DNA of 64,000 nucleotides from Planctomycetota bacterium (GTDB taxonomy: Bacteria; Planctomycetota; Phycisphaerae; Phycisphaerales; Phycisphaeraceae): NCBI GenBank assembly GCA_021413865.1, contig JAIOPN010000016.1:62001-126000 (forward strand), in the 5' to 3' direction. A program made the translations under genes and the position numbers. Shown here one piece after another: positions 27,211 through 35,912 of this stretch (position 1 is its first letter; each line of letters starts with the position of its first letter). The notes under the pieces were generated by a model that had not been told where the DNA came from, made no database searches, and saw nothing but the letters and a program-made list of their open reading frames with translations.

Positions 27211-29667
27211 ATGTCTGACCGCTTTACGCGTCGAATCCTTGATTACCTCGCCGACTCCCGCTACCGCGCCCGCAAGGCCCAGGAGCTCGCCCAGGAGTTG
27301 AGCATCCCCGAGGCCGAGCTCGACGACTTCCTCCGCTCCGTCCAGCAGCTCGTCGAGAAACAGCAGATCGTCATCGGCGTGGGCGACCACGTCGTATTGC
27401 CGCCACCCGGCAAGCAGATGACCGGCGTCTTCCGCCTCCACGAGCGCGGCTTCGGCTTCATCGTCCCAGAGTCGCCCACCGAGCACGGCGACCTCTTCGT
27501 CCCCCCGGGCAACGCCGGCGGCGCGATGACCGGCGACCGCGTCACCGCGCGCGTCATCCACCAGGGCGGCCGCGCCGGCGAGGGGCGATCGCCCTACGTC
27601 GGCCTCATCACGGACATCATCCAGCGCGCCGAGAACCGCTACGTCGGCAACCTCGTCAAGCAGGGCTCGCACCACGTTGTCGAGGTGGACGCCAAGGTTC
27701 TCCAGCACCCCGTCGTCATCCGCGACCCGCACTCCAAGGGGGCGAAGATCGGCGACAAGGTCGTCATCGAGCTCACGCGCTACCCCTCCGAGGCCGCGCC
27801 GGGTGAGGGCGTCATCACCGAGGTGCTCGGCGAGCAGGGCGAACCGGACGTCGAGACCATCGCCGTCATGCGTGCCTACGGCCTGCCGGACCACTTCAAG
27901 CCCGAGGTGCTCGACGACGCCCGCGCCGCCGCGCAGTCGTTTCAGGGCGACGCCGTCCCCCCCGACCGTGAAGACCTCACCGGCGAGATGATCTGCACGA
28001 TCGACCCGCCCGACGCCAAGGACTACGACGACGCGATCAGCATCCACCGCCTGGACCGGGCCGAGGAGGGCGAGCCGGCGCGGCGCGGCGCGCAGCCGAA
28101 CGACGGCGCGGTGTGGGAGCTTGGCGTGCACATCGCGGACGTGTCGAGCTTCGTGCGCCTGGGCACCGCGCTCGACGCCGAGGCCCGCAAGCGCGGCAAC
28201 TCCGCCTACCTGCCGCGCAAGGTCATCCCCATGCTCCCCGAGACGCTCTCCAACGGCGTCTGCTCGCTGCAGGAGGGTGTCAACCGGTTCTGCAAGTCGG
28301 CGTTCATCCGCTACGACGCGCGGGGCAACGTCGTCGGCCAGCGCTTCGCCAACACGGTGATCCGCTCCGCCAAGCGGCTGACCTACCTCGAGGCGCAGGC
28401 GCTGATCGACTCCGACATCCGCGAGGCGCGCCGCCACGCCAAGTCCGAGCCCAAATACCCCACCCGACTGATCAACAAGATCAAGCTCATGGACGAGCTG
28501 GCGAAGGTGATCCGCGAGCGGCGGCAGCACGACGGCATGATCGTGCTGGGCCTGCCCGAGGTGGAGCTGATTTTTGACGACGCGGGCCGGGTCGTGGATG
28601 CCCAGCCGCAGGACACCTCGTTCACGCACACGCTCATCGAGATGTTCATGGTCGAGGCCAACGAGGCGACCGCCCGGCTCTTCAATTCGCTGCACGTCCC
28701 GATGATCCGCCGCGTCCACCCCGACCCGGACGCGTATGACATCACGGAGCTGCGCCAGTTCGCCCGCGTGGCGGGGTACAACATCCCGTCGCGCCCCAGC
28801 CGCAAGGAGTTGCAGGCGCTGCTCGACGGCGTGCGCGGCAAGCCCGCGCAGCACGCGGTCCACCTGGCCGTGCTCAAGACGCTCTCCAAGGCCGAGTATT
28901 CCCCGCTGCTCATCGGCCACTTCGCGCTGGCGAGCAAGCACTACACGCACTTCACCAGCCCGATCCGCCGCTACCCGGACCTGATCGTGCACCGCGGGCT
29001 GGACGCCTATTTCGAGGCCGTGAAGAAAACCCACGCCGGCAAGCCCGCAAGCCGCGCTGGCGGGGCCTCGTTGTTCGATCCGCCCGATGCCGCCGCCGCG
29101 CGTCGCCTCGCCGAGCTGATGACCAGCGACCCGCGCTGCCCGAGCGAGGATGATCTGACGAAGATGGGCCGTGAGTGCTCGGGCACCGAGCGCAAGGCCG
29201 AGTCCGCCGAGGACAGCCTCCGCACCTATCTCATCCTCGACCTCCTGAGCAACAAGCTCGGCGAGGATTTCGATGGGGTGGTCACCGGCGTCACCGGCTC
29301 GGGCATCTTCATCGAGATCAGCCGCTACCTGGTCGATGGTTTCGTCCGCCTCAACGACCTGCCCGGCCGGTCCGACGACCGCTGGCAGCTCAACCGCACC
29401 ACCGGGGCGCTGGTCGCGCAGCGCTCCGGCCGCGTCATCACCATCGGCGACCGTTTCACGATCCGCCTCGCACGCGTGAACCCCGTCGCGCGGCAGCTCG
29501 ACCTGGTCATCATCGAGGCGGTGCAGGACACCACCAAGAAAAAGGGCCCGCGTGCGCCGATGCGGCGCACGCAGCAGCCCCCGACAGGCCCGCGATCCCA
29601 CCAGCACGGCCCGGCCAAGGGCAAGGGCGGCCAGCAGCGGTTCAAGAAGCGCCGTAAGGGCCGCTGA
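27211..29667 (+). CDS. rnr: Ribonuclease R
   Basis: 818 residues. N-terminal winged-helix-like region (1-60), cold-shock domains around 70-230, RNB catalytic domain with the metal-binding DPPDAKDYDDAIS near 266-278, and an S1 RNA-binding domain near 680-760 (DGVVTGVTGSGIFIEISRYLVDGFVRLNDL). The C-terminus is basic, rich in Lys/Arg/Gln as in other RNase R. It is a processive 3'-5' exoribonuclease for structured RNA. A short insertion about residues 615-640 (AGKPASRAGGASLFDPPDA) interrupts the end of the RNB region and may be lineage-specific. Confidence 0.93.
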   Translation: MSDRFTRRILDYLADSRYRARKAQELAQELSIPEAELDDFLRSVQQLVEKQQIVIGVGDHVVLPPPGKQMTGVFRLHERGFGFIVPESPTEHGDLFVPPGNAGGAMTGDRVTARVIHQGGRAGEGRSPYVGLITDIIQRAENRYVGNLVKQGSHHVVEVDAKVLQHPVVIRDPHSKGAKIGDKVVIELTRYPSEAAPGEGVITEVLGEQGEPDVETIAVMRAYGLPDHFKPEVLDDARAAAQSFQGDAVPPDREDLTGEMICTIDPPDAKDYDDAISIHRLDRAEEGEPARRGAQPNDGAVWELGVHIADVSSFVRLGTALDAEARKRGNSAYLPRKVIPMLPETLSNGVCSLQEGVNRFCKSAFIRYDARGNVVGQRFANTVIRSAKRLTYLEAQALIDSDIREARRHAKSEPKYPTRLINKIKLMDELAKVIRERRQHDGMIVLGLPEVELIFDDAGRVVDAQPQDTSFTHTLIEMFMVEANEATARLFNSLHVPMIRRVHPDPDAYDITELRQFARVAGYNIPSRPSRKELQALLDGVRGKPAQHAVHLAVLKTLSKAEYSPLLIGHFALASKHYTHFTSPIRRYPDLIVHRGLDAYFEAVKKTHAGKPASRAGGASLFDPPDAAAARRLAELMTSDPRCPSEDDLTKMGRECSGTERKAESAEDSLRTYLILDLLSNKLGEDFDGVVTGVTGSGIFIEISRYLVDGFVRLNDLPGRSDDRWQLNRTTGALVAQRSGRVITIGDRFTIRLARVNPVARQLDLVIIEAVQDTTKKKGPRAPMRRTQQPPTGPRSHQHGPAKGKGGQQRFKKRRKGR

Positions 29668-29708
29668 CCGCGGCGCGCTTCACCACACTTTCAGGCCCGG
29701 TAATTTTC

Positions 29709-30785
29709 ATGCCCACCCTCGCGATTTATCTCCACAACCTCAACCCTTACGCCATCAAGCTCTGGGAGGGCGGCCCCATCCGCTGGTACGGGCTGTCGTA
29801 TCTGCTCGCCTTCTTCCTGGGCTACCTCGTCATCCGCCGGGTGACGCGCGTCGGCGTCTCGACGCTCAAGCCCGAACACGTCGGCGACCTGGTCATCACG
29901 CTCGCGCTGGGCGTCGTCATCGGCGGCCGCGTGGGCTACTGCCTCTTCTACCAGCCGCGGTTGCTGGGCCTGATCGATCATGCGCCCTACTGGGGCGTGC
30001 TGGCGATGAACGAGGGGGGCATGGCCAGCCACGGCGGGATGATCGGCGGCATCGTTGCGAGCTGGTGGTACGCACGGCGTCATAAGCACTCCTGGCCCTT
30101 CATCCTCGACCTCTTCGCCTTCGGCGCGCCGCTGGGGCTTTTCTTTGGGCGCATCGCCAATTTCGTCAACGGCGAGCTCTACGGCCGGCCGGTGCCCGAC
30201 GGCTCTGTCGCGATGAACTGGGCGGTGCGGTTCCCGCAGGAGATGCTGCACTGGAACCCGAACGTGCCGGCCGACAATCTGAAGATCGAGGCGGTCTCCG
30301 GCGCGATCCCGTTCCTGCCCGAGATCAAGGCCGGCTACGTCTTCAGCGGGTGGGAAGGCCAGGCGATGGCGACCCTCCGCGCGATCCAGGAGGGCAACGC
30401 CGAGGTGAGCCGGATCGTCGGCCCGGTCCTCACGCCGCGCCACCCGTCGCAGCTCTACGAGGCGCTGCTTGAAGGATTGGTCCTCTTCGCCGTGCTCTGC
30501 TGGCTCTGGCGCAGGCCGATGAAACCGGGCGTCATCGGCGGCGCGTTCTGCGTGACCTACGGCCTGGTCCGCATCCTCGGCGAGTGCTTCCGCACGCCCG
30601 ACTTCATCATCGCCGACCAGGAGTTCGCCGCCCTCGGCGTGACGCGCGGCCAGTGGCTCAGTGCCCTGCTCTGCCTCGCGGGCGTCGTGATGATCCTGGC
30701 CTTCCGCCGCCGCAACGTGGAACCGATGGGCGGTTTCTGCGGGAAGGCGGCGAACGCCGTATCGGTCGAGTCGAAACGCAGCTAA
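29709..30785 (+). CDS. lgt: Prolipoprotein diacylglyceryl transferase
   Basis: 358 residues, about seven membrane segments. Lgt signatures: GGRVGYCLFYQP near 77, GGMASHGGMIGGI near 100, the family signature GRIANFVNGELYGRP near 150, HPSQLYEALLEG near 247. It transfers the diacylglycerol group to the lipobox cysteine of prelipoproteins, the first step for the many predicted lipoproteins in this window. The region from about 175 to 235 is longer than in E. coli Lgt. It follows rnr by 42 bp. Confidence 0.93.
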   Translation: MPTLAIYLHNLNPYAIKLWEGGPIRWYGLSYLLAFFLGYLVIRRVTRVGVSTLKPEHVGDLVITLALGVVIGGRVGYCLFYQPRLLGLIDHAPYWGVLAMNEGGMASHGGMIGGIVASWWYARRHKHSWPFILDLFAFGAPLGLFFGRIANFVNGELYGRPVPDGSVAMNWAVRFPQEMLHWNPNVPADNLKIEAVSGAIPFLPEIKAGYVFSGWEGQAMATLRAIQEGNAEVSRIVGPVLTPRHPSQLYEALLEGLVLFAVLCWLWRRPMKPGVIGGAFCVTYGLVRILGECFRTPDFIIADQEFAALGVTRGQWLSALLCLAGVVMILAFRRRNVEPMGGFCGKAANAVSVESKRS

Positions 30786-30811
30786 GTGAATTTGTAAGTC
30801 ATCGCTGTGAG

Positions 30812-31315
30812 GTGGGCATAGAAAATTTCTTCAACATCTCGCGGTCCGCGCGGTGGCAAGTTTTTGCGGCTGTTGTCATTGGCGCGTTGTTCGGCCGCAT
30901 GGGCGCTGTCGAGTGCGGTCAGTCAGGGGTTTGGATTCTGGCAGGCGTTGTGGGTGGCGCGGTGGTGGGACTCCTAGCTGCTGCATTTCTGCTCTGGGTT
31001 GATGCCGGCCAACGCCAGAGGGAGGCGAAGAATCCCTCTCAGCCGGCACCGGATGACACACTTCTGAAGATGGACGATTTCGATTTAGAGATGAGAGACT
31101 CTTCGTTGGACGCGAAGAGCAATCAACTGCAGCCGGACCGCACGCCGCAGGTCGGCATCTTCACTCGTTTGGCGCGAGAGTTCACCGGCCTGACATTCCG
31201 CGAAAAAATCCTTGGCGTGTGTGTGATAGTCGGTTTATGTCTCGGAGCGGTCGCGATAGTGTGCAAGGTCCTTATGAACATCGTGCACATGGTGGAGTTT
31301 TTCCGCACGTTCTAG
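30812..31315 (+). CDS. Small membrane protein, unknown
   Basis: About 167 residues with two hydrophobic stretches near the N-terminus (VFAAVVIGALFG and VWILAGVVGGAVVGLLAAAFLLW), a polar linker with MDDFDLEMRDSSLDAKS, and a third at the C-terminus (ILGVCVIVGLCLGAVAIVC). The GTG start is uncertain. Base composition is lower in GC than its neighbours. No family recognised. It follows lgt on the same strand. Confidence 0.5.
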   Translation: MGIENFFNISRSARWQVFAAVVIGALFGRMGAVECGQSGVWILAGVVGGAVVGLLAAAFLLWVDAGQRQREAKNPSQPAPDDTLLKMDDFDLEMRDSSLDAKSNQLQPDRTPQVGIFTRLAREFTGLTFREKILGVCVIVGLCLGAVAIVCKVLMNIVHMVEFFRTF

Positions 31316-31335
31316 GGTGGGCTGAATCGAGTCTT

Positions 31336-32256
31336 TTACAGCTCGATCCGCGGGTCCACCCACGCGTAGGCCACATCGACGATCAGGTTGAACACGATCA
31401 GCATCGTGGCGTAAACCAGCACCACGCCCAGGAGCAGGAACTGGTCCTTGTTCTTCACCGCGTCCACGAAGTGCTGGCCGATCCCGTGCAGGTTGAAGAT
31501 GCGTTCGACGACGAACGAGCCGGTCATGGTGACGGCCGCGGCGGGGCCGAGGAAGCTCAGCACGGGGAGGAAGGCGACCTTGAGCGCGTGGCGGAAAAGC
31601 ACCTGCGGGTCGGAAAGCCCCTTGGCGCGGGCGGTGCGGACGAAGTCGCTGGACATGACGTCGGCCAGGCCCAGGCGGATCAGCCGGGCGATGTAGGCCG
31701 CCGGCGCCAGCGAGAGCGTGAGCGCGGGCAGCAGCACGTCGGTCCAGTGCTCCCAGGCGCCGGCGTTCACCCAGTTCAGCCAGACCGAGAAGACCATCAG
31801 CAGGATGGCCCCGGTGACGAACGTCGGCAGGCTCACGCCGATGAGCGCCACGACCAGTCCCGCCATGTCGAGCACGGAGCCGGGCCTGAGCGCACCGATG
31901 ACCCCCACGCCCACGCCGATGACCAGGGCCATGGCGATCGCGACGCCGCCGACGGTCGCGCTGACGGGCAGGCCCTCGGCGATCATCCGGCCCACGCGCT
32001 GGTCGAGGTACTGCAGGCTCGGGCCGAAGTCCCCCTTGGTCGCGACGTTCGTGATGTACTGCCCGGCGAACCGCCACGGGTTGTCGAGGTTGTACTGCCG
32101 CTTCATCGCCGCCTCGATCTCCGGCGAGGGCCTGCGCCCGTCCGGCCGGCTCAGCGGGTCGCCCGGCACGATCCACGCCAAGACGAACGTAACCGTGAAC
32201 ACCACCGCCAGGATGAGCGGGAGCTGCAAGAGGCGGGATGTGATGAGGCGGATCAT
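31336..32256 (-). CDS. Oligopeptide ABC transporter permease (OppB/DppB-like)
   Basis: 306 residues, six membrane segments, N-terminal MIRLITSRLLQLPLILAVVFTVTFVLAWIVPGDP typical of DppB/OppB, and the cytoplasmic EAA-type loop DFVRTARAKGLSDPQVLFRHALKVAFLP that docks to the ATPase. It forms the inner-membrane channel for peptides. Its solute-binding partner lies just upstream on the same strand; the second permease and ATPases are not in view, although the downstream side toward 31.3 kb does not contain them. Confidence 0.9.
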   Translation of the reverse strand: MIRLITSRLLQLPLILAVVFTVTFVLAWIVPGDPLSRPDGRRPSPEIEAAMKRQYNLDNPWRFAGQYITNVATKGDFGPSLQYLDQRVGRMIAEGLPVSATVGGVAIAMALVIGVGVGVIGALRPGSVLDMAGLVVALIGVSLPTFVTGAILLMVFSVWLNWVNAGAWEHWTDVLLPALTLSLAPAAYIARLIRLGLADVMSSDFVRTARAKGLSDPQVLFRHALKVAFLPVLSFLGPAAAVTMTGSFVVERIFNLHGIGQHFVDAVKNKDQFLLLGVVLVYATMLIVFNLIVDVAYAWVDPRIEL

Positions 32257-32279
32257 TCGGGTTGTGCATCCATGTAAGG

Positions 32280-32423
32280 TAGGGTGCGTGGAGCGGAGCG
32301 CAACGCACCATTCCCGTCATCGACAAGCCAGAATCATCCGGATCACCTTGGGTTGCAAGTCTCACGGACAAACCGCGAGAGCGTGGCGTTGGTGGTGCGT
32401 TGCGCTCCGCTCCACGCACCCTA
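32280..32423. repeat. Inverted-repeat element with 30-bp arms
   Basis: Arms 32281-32310 and 32394-32423 are perfect reverse complements (AGGGTGCGTGGAGCGGAGCG at the outer end), separated by about 80 bp. It sits between the solute-binding and permease genes on the same transcript path, so it would form a large hairpin in the mRNA. It resembles MITE-like palindromic elements; no transposase ORF fits inside. Confidence 0.85.
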
Positions 32424-32434
32424 CGCCATCGTAT

Positions 32435-34186
32435 TCATTTCACGCGCACAAACTCTAGCCGGCGGAAGTTCCAGATGTTCGGGTAGAGCCCCTCGACCTT
32501 CGCCGGGTCGTACGCCTGCAGGGTGATGTAGTGGAAGATCGGTGCGATCGGCTGTTCGCGGAGCAATAAAGACTCGGCCTTGCGCAGCGCCGCCAGCCGC
32601 TGCGCCGGGTCGGTGAGTTCAGACGCCTGATGCAGGAGCGAGTCGTACTCCGCGCTCGCCCACTTGCTGTCGTTGTTGCCGTTGCCCGAGGCGTGCTTGT
32701 CGAGGAACGTGGTGGCGTCGCGGTAGTCGCCGATCCACGAGGCGCGGGCGATGGTGTAGTGCTGCGTCTTGAGCCGCTGGCTGAACGCCTTGCCCTCGAC
32801 GCCCTCGAGCATGACCGAGACGCCGAGCACCTCTTCCCACGAGCGCTTGATCTGCTGGGCGACGTTCTCGTGGCCCTGCCCGGTGTTGAAGAGGATCGAC
32901 AGGCCGGTGAGCTTCGAGCCGTCCGCGTAGCCCGCCTCGGCGAGCAACCGCTTTGCCTCCTCCGGTTTGAAATCCGCGCCATCCTCCACCGGCGGCTCAT
33001 ACCCCGGCAGCGACCCGGGCGGGATGAACGACCGCGCCACCGGCTGGTTCAGCCGCGTCACGCGCTCGACGATCGTCTTGCGGTCGATCGCCATTGAGAG
33101 CGCCCGCCGCACCCGCGCGTCGGCGAGCGGGTTCACGGTTCCGTCTTCAAGCGTGGGCAGACAGTTGAAGTCGTAAAAATAAGTCCCCGCCCAGGGCGAG
33201 GCGACGAGGTCCGGCCGGTGTTGCGCCACCAGGTCGGCGGCGAGGCGCGAGGCGGTCGGTATCTCCGGCAGCCAGTCGATCCGGCCCTGCTTGTACATGA
33301 GCATCGCCATGTTGGGGTCGGCGATGAAGACCTCGCGGATCGAGGTGTTCCGCATCGCCGCGCGGTTCCAGTAGTGCGGGTTCTGCGTCATGAGCAGGTC
33401 GTTCTTGAACCGCCGGCGGGCGAGGAGGTACGGGCCGTTGGTGACGAGGCGCTCCGGGTCCGCCCAGTAGGTCGCGTCGGTCTCGAGCACGCCGACGGAC
33501 TCGCGGACGCTGGTCGCCTTCTCGACGCTGGCCGCGTGGACGGGGGCGAAGGCGGAGAACTGCGTGAGCTCGAGGAAATAGGGCGTCGGCCGGACGAGCC
33601 TGACGACGAGCGTGCCCGGGTCGGGTGACGAGATGCCGACGGTCTCTTTGAAATGATCGAGCGCGTCGGGCCACATCTTGTCGATGTGGCGTTGCAGGTC
33701 CCCGGGGCTGGCGAACCGCGCCCGCTGGAGGAAGTTGAGCTGTTCCTGCCGCCAGTGGAAGAAATCTTCCGCGCCGGCGATGAGGAAGAAGAGCTGCGAG
33801 TAATCCGCCGCCATGTCCGGGATGATGGCGCGGCGCCAGGCGTGGATGAAATCGCCCGCGGTGACGGGGTCGCCGTTGCTCCACTGAGCCTCGGGGCGGA
33901 TATGGAAGGTGTACGTCAGCCCGTCCGGTGAGACCTCCCACTTCGCCGCCGCCGCGGGCTCGACGGTCAACTCGGGGAGCTTGAAGCGCACGAGCGGCTC
34001 GTACAGACACTCGGCCACGCGCAGGTCGTGCAGCCAGCTCATCCGCTGCGGGTCGAGGAAGTTGTGGTCGTCCGGCGAGACGAAGGTGAAGTCCGCCTTT
34101 TCGTCACCGCCGTGTTCCCCGCGTAAAGCGAAGGCGAGCGAAAACAGGAGGAACGCGGCACAGCAAAGGAGCAGCAGGCGGCGCAT
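32435..34186 (-). CDS. Oligopeptide ABC transporter solute-binding protein (OppA-like)
   Basis: 583 residues with an N-terminal hydrophobic signal (LLLLCCAAFLLFSLAFA; cysteines near 8-9). SBP family 5 features: LDPQRMSWLHDLRVAECLYEPLV, GLTYTFHIRPEAQWSNGDPVTAGDFIHAWRR near 90-120, and RVRRALSMAIDRKTIVERV near 370. It captures peptides in the periplasm for the permease encoded 179 bp downstream. The separating element is an inverted repeat, which may lower distal expression. Confidence 0.92.
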   Translation of the reverse strand: MRRLLLLCCAAFLLFSLAFALRGEHGGDEKADFTFVSPDDHNFLDPQRMSWLHDLRVAECLYEPLVRFKLPELTVEPAAAAKWEVSPDGLTYTFHIRPEAQWSNGDPVTAGDFIHAWRRAIIPDMAADYSQLFFLIAGAEDFFHWRQEQLNFLQRARFASPGDLQRHIDKMWPDALDHFKETVGISSPDPGTLVVRLVRPTPYFLELTQFSAFAPVHAASVEKATSVRESVGVLETDATYWADPERLVTNGPYLLARRRFKNDLLMTQNPHYWNRAAMRNTSIREVFIADPNMAMLMYKQGRIDWLPEIPTASRLAADLVAQHRPDLVASPWAGTYFYDFNCLPTLEDGTVNPLADARVRRALSMAIDRKTIVERVTRLNQPVARSFIPPGSLPGYEPPVEDGADFKPEEAKRLLAEAGYADGSKLTGLSILFNTGQGHENVAQQIKRSWEEVLGVSVMLEGVEGKAFSQRLKTQHYTIARASWIGDYRDATTFLDKHASGNGNNDSKWASAEYDSLLHQASELTDPAQRLAALRKAESLLLREQPIAPIFHYITLQAYDPAKVEGLYPNIWNFRRLEFVRVK

Positions 34187-34266
34187 GGTGGGGTCCAGGC
34201 CCGATCGGACGGGGCGTTGCAGGGTGCAATATACTGTCGGGCTTCACAAAGACGAGGGATGAAATC

Positions 34267-35400
34267 ATGTGGACGATCGGGTCGTGGTACGAGGAGGGCC
34301 TGGCGGCGGGCCGGGCGCTCGGCGAGTTCATCCGCGGCCGCGCCGGCCACGTGCTCAAGTCCTACCTGGGTTGGCTGCCGGGAAAAAGCCGCGAGGAGAT
34401 CGGCCGGCTGCTGACGGAGTACAACCGCAAGCGGCTGGAGGCCACGCCAGATCTGGCGAAGTTTCCCGAGCTGCGCGGCATGCGCGAGCTGATCGAGGCG
34501 GAGCGGCGCGGCATCCGTGAAGGCGCGGGCCTGGACGACGTGCTCGCCGCCGTGCACTTCGACGGCCAGACTTATTTCCACCGCGAGATCGCCGGCAAGG
34601 CACAGGGCGCGCCCAAGGCGCACTGCTCCGTCGCCTACTTCGCCACCAGCGACCACGGCCCGCTTCTGGCGAGTAACCTCGACACCGACATCCACGAGCC
34701 CTACGCCCCGCCGGGCTGGCCCCTGCTCAACGAGCACCTCATCTTCGGCGGCGTCTCCAGCGGCGTTTTTCTCGACGAGAGCTCGCCCGAGATTTTCCCC
34801 GTGCCCGTCTTCAAGCTCATCGCCCGTTACTGCCGCAGCGCCCCCGAGGCGGTGGAGATGCTCGACCGCTACCGCCTCTTCGCCGGCCCGGGCAATCTCA
34901 TCATCATCGACCGCGACCACAGGATCGCCATGATCGAGAAGACCGCCTGCCGCATGGGCGTGCGCTGGGCGGACGGGTTCGGCTTCATCACCGCGATGAC
35001 GCAGGAAGACCCGGCGATGAAGGCTTTTGTTTCCGAGCGCCGCGCGGCGTCCCTCGTCGCGCGAGGCCTGCCCAACCCGTGCGCGGACACGCGCTACTGG
35101 GACGCGCAGGACGTTCGCCGTGAGATCATGAACCGCCTCACCGCCGACGCCCGCAGCGACCCGACGCTCGAGAAGATGCGCGCCCTCATGCAGTACCGCG
35201 GCCCCGACGGCGTCGTCGCGGACAACGGCGACATCCTCGCCCCCGGCGACCCGCCCATCGAGCACACCATCAAGATGCAGATCATTTGTTTGGCCGAGGC
35301 CCGCGCCCTGTGGTGGACCCGCGACAACGCCCGCAACATCCCGAGCTGGGAGAACCGCCGTGAGGACGTGACATTCACGGACGTGTTGGCGTGGAACTGA
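34267..35400 (+). CDS. C45-type Ntn-hydrolase-like protein (acyltransferase/amidase family)
   Basis: 377 residues. The core has AHCSVAYFATSDHGPLLASNLDTD near 118-140, the pattern of the acyl-CoA:6-APA acyltransferase/peptidase C45 family, in which the Cys (here Cys120) becomes the N-terminal nucleophile after autocleavage. GNLIIIDRDHRIAMIEKTA near 210 is another conserved block. The first 119 residues would be the leader. Substrate is unknown; its divergent placement from an oligopeptide-binding gene suggests peptide or amide substrates. GAGGGATG lies upstream of ATG 34267. Confidence 0.7.
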   Translation: MWTIGSWYEEGLAAGRALGEFIRGRAGHVLKSYLGWLPGKSREEIGRLLTEYNRKRLEATPDLAKFPELRGMRELIEAERRGIREGAGLDDVLAAVHFDGQTYFHREIAGKAQGAPKAHCSVAYFATSDHGPLLASNLDTDIHEPYAPPGWPLLNEHLIFGGVSSGVFLDESSPEIFPVPVFKLIARYCRSAPEAVEMLDRYRLFAGPGNLIIIDRDHRIAMIEKTACRMGVRWADGFGFITAMTQEDPAMKAFVSERRAASLVARGLPNPCADTRYWDAQDVRREIMNRLTADARSDPTLEKMRALMQYRGPDGVVADNGDILAPGDPPIEHTIKMQIICLAEARALWWTRDNARNIPSWENRREDVTFTDVLAWN

Positions 35401-35424
35401 CCCGCGCGGCGGGATGAGGGGATG

Positions 35425-35865
35425 TCACGGAGCGTTGGGCGTTGCAGGCGCCGCCGGCGGATCGGCGGTGATTGCGTTGGGCGGCGGGGGCTTGGTCCAC
35501 GAGGCGGGCGTGATCTTGTACGGGCTGAACTTGAAGATGTAGATCAGCGCGACGACCACGACGGCCATGGCGATGACCAGCAGCTTGCCGCGCGGGCTGG
35601 AGCGTTTCCCGCGCGCGTCGTGCACCGCCTCGACCTGCTCGTGCACGTTCCCGACGCGGACGGCTTCTTTGGACTCGAACGCCATCGCGCGGGCCTCGTC
35701 CTTCGTGCCGCCGGCGCGGGTCATCGCGCCGTAGTACCCCAGCCCGTCGCTGCGCGGCAGGACGTAGAAGATGCGCCCCTCCTCATCCTTGACCGCCCGC
35801 CCGGCGTCCTGGTCCCGCACCTTCACCGGGTTCCCGCTGTATGGACCGCGTACCGTGATTCCCAT
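35425..35865 (-). CDS. Hypothetical protein with one C-terminal membrane segment
   Basis: 146 residues. The N-terminal 60 residues (GRIFYVLPRSDGLGYYGAMTRAGG) look like a compact beta domain; a Lys/Arg-rich stretch precedes one membrane helix at about 95-112 (LLVIAMAVVVVALIYIF), followed by a Pro-rich tail. I recognise no family. It is convergent with the C45-like gene. Confidence 0.6.
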   Translation of the reverse strand: MGITVRGPYSGNPVKVRDQDAGRAVKDEEGRIFYVLPRSDGLGYYGAMTRAGGTKDEARAMAFESKEAVRVGNVHEQVEAVHDARGKRSSPRGKLLVIAMAVVVVALIYIFKFSPYKITPASWTKPPPPNAITADPPAAPATPNAP

Positions 35866-35912
35866 GGGGATAGTTTGAGGAAGCAGGGGCGGGTTGGCAA
35901 GGGGAGGGCCGG

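Noticed and set aside
26755-29607. A 950-codon minus-strand frame extending the ylbF-like gene through rnr.
   Set aside because: Only the last 133 codons match a family; the rest is antisense to RNase R with no motif. ATG 27156 is the normal YlbF start.
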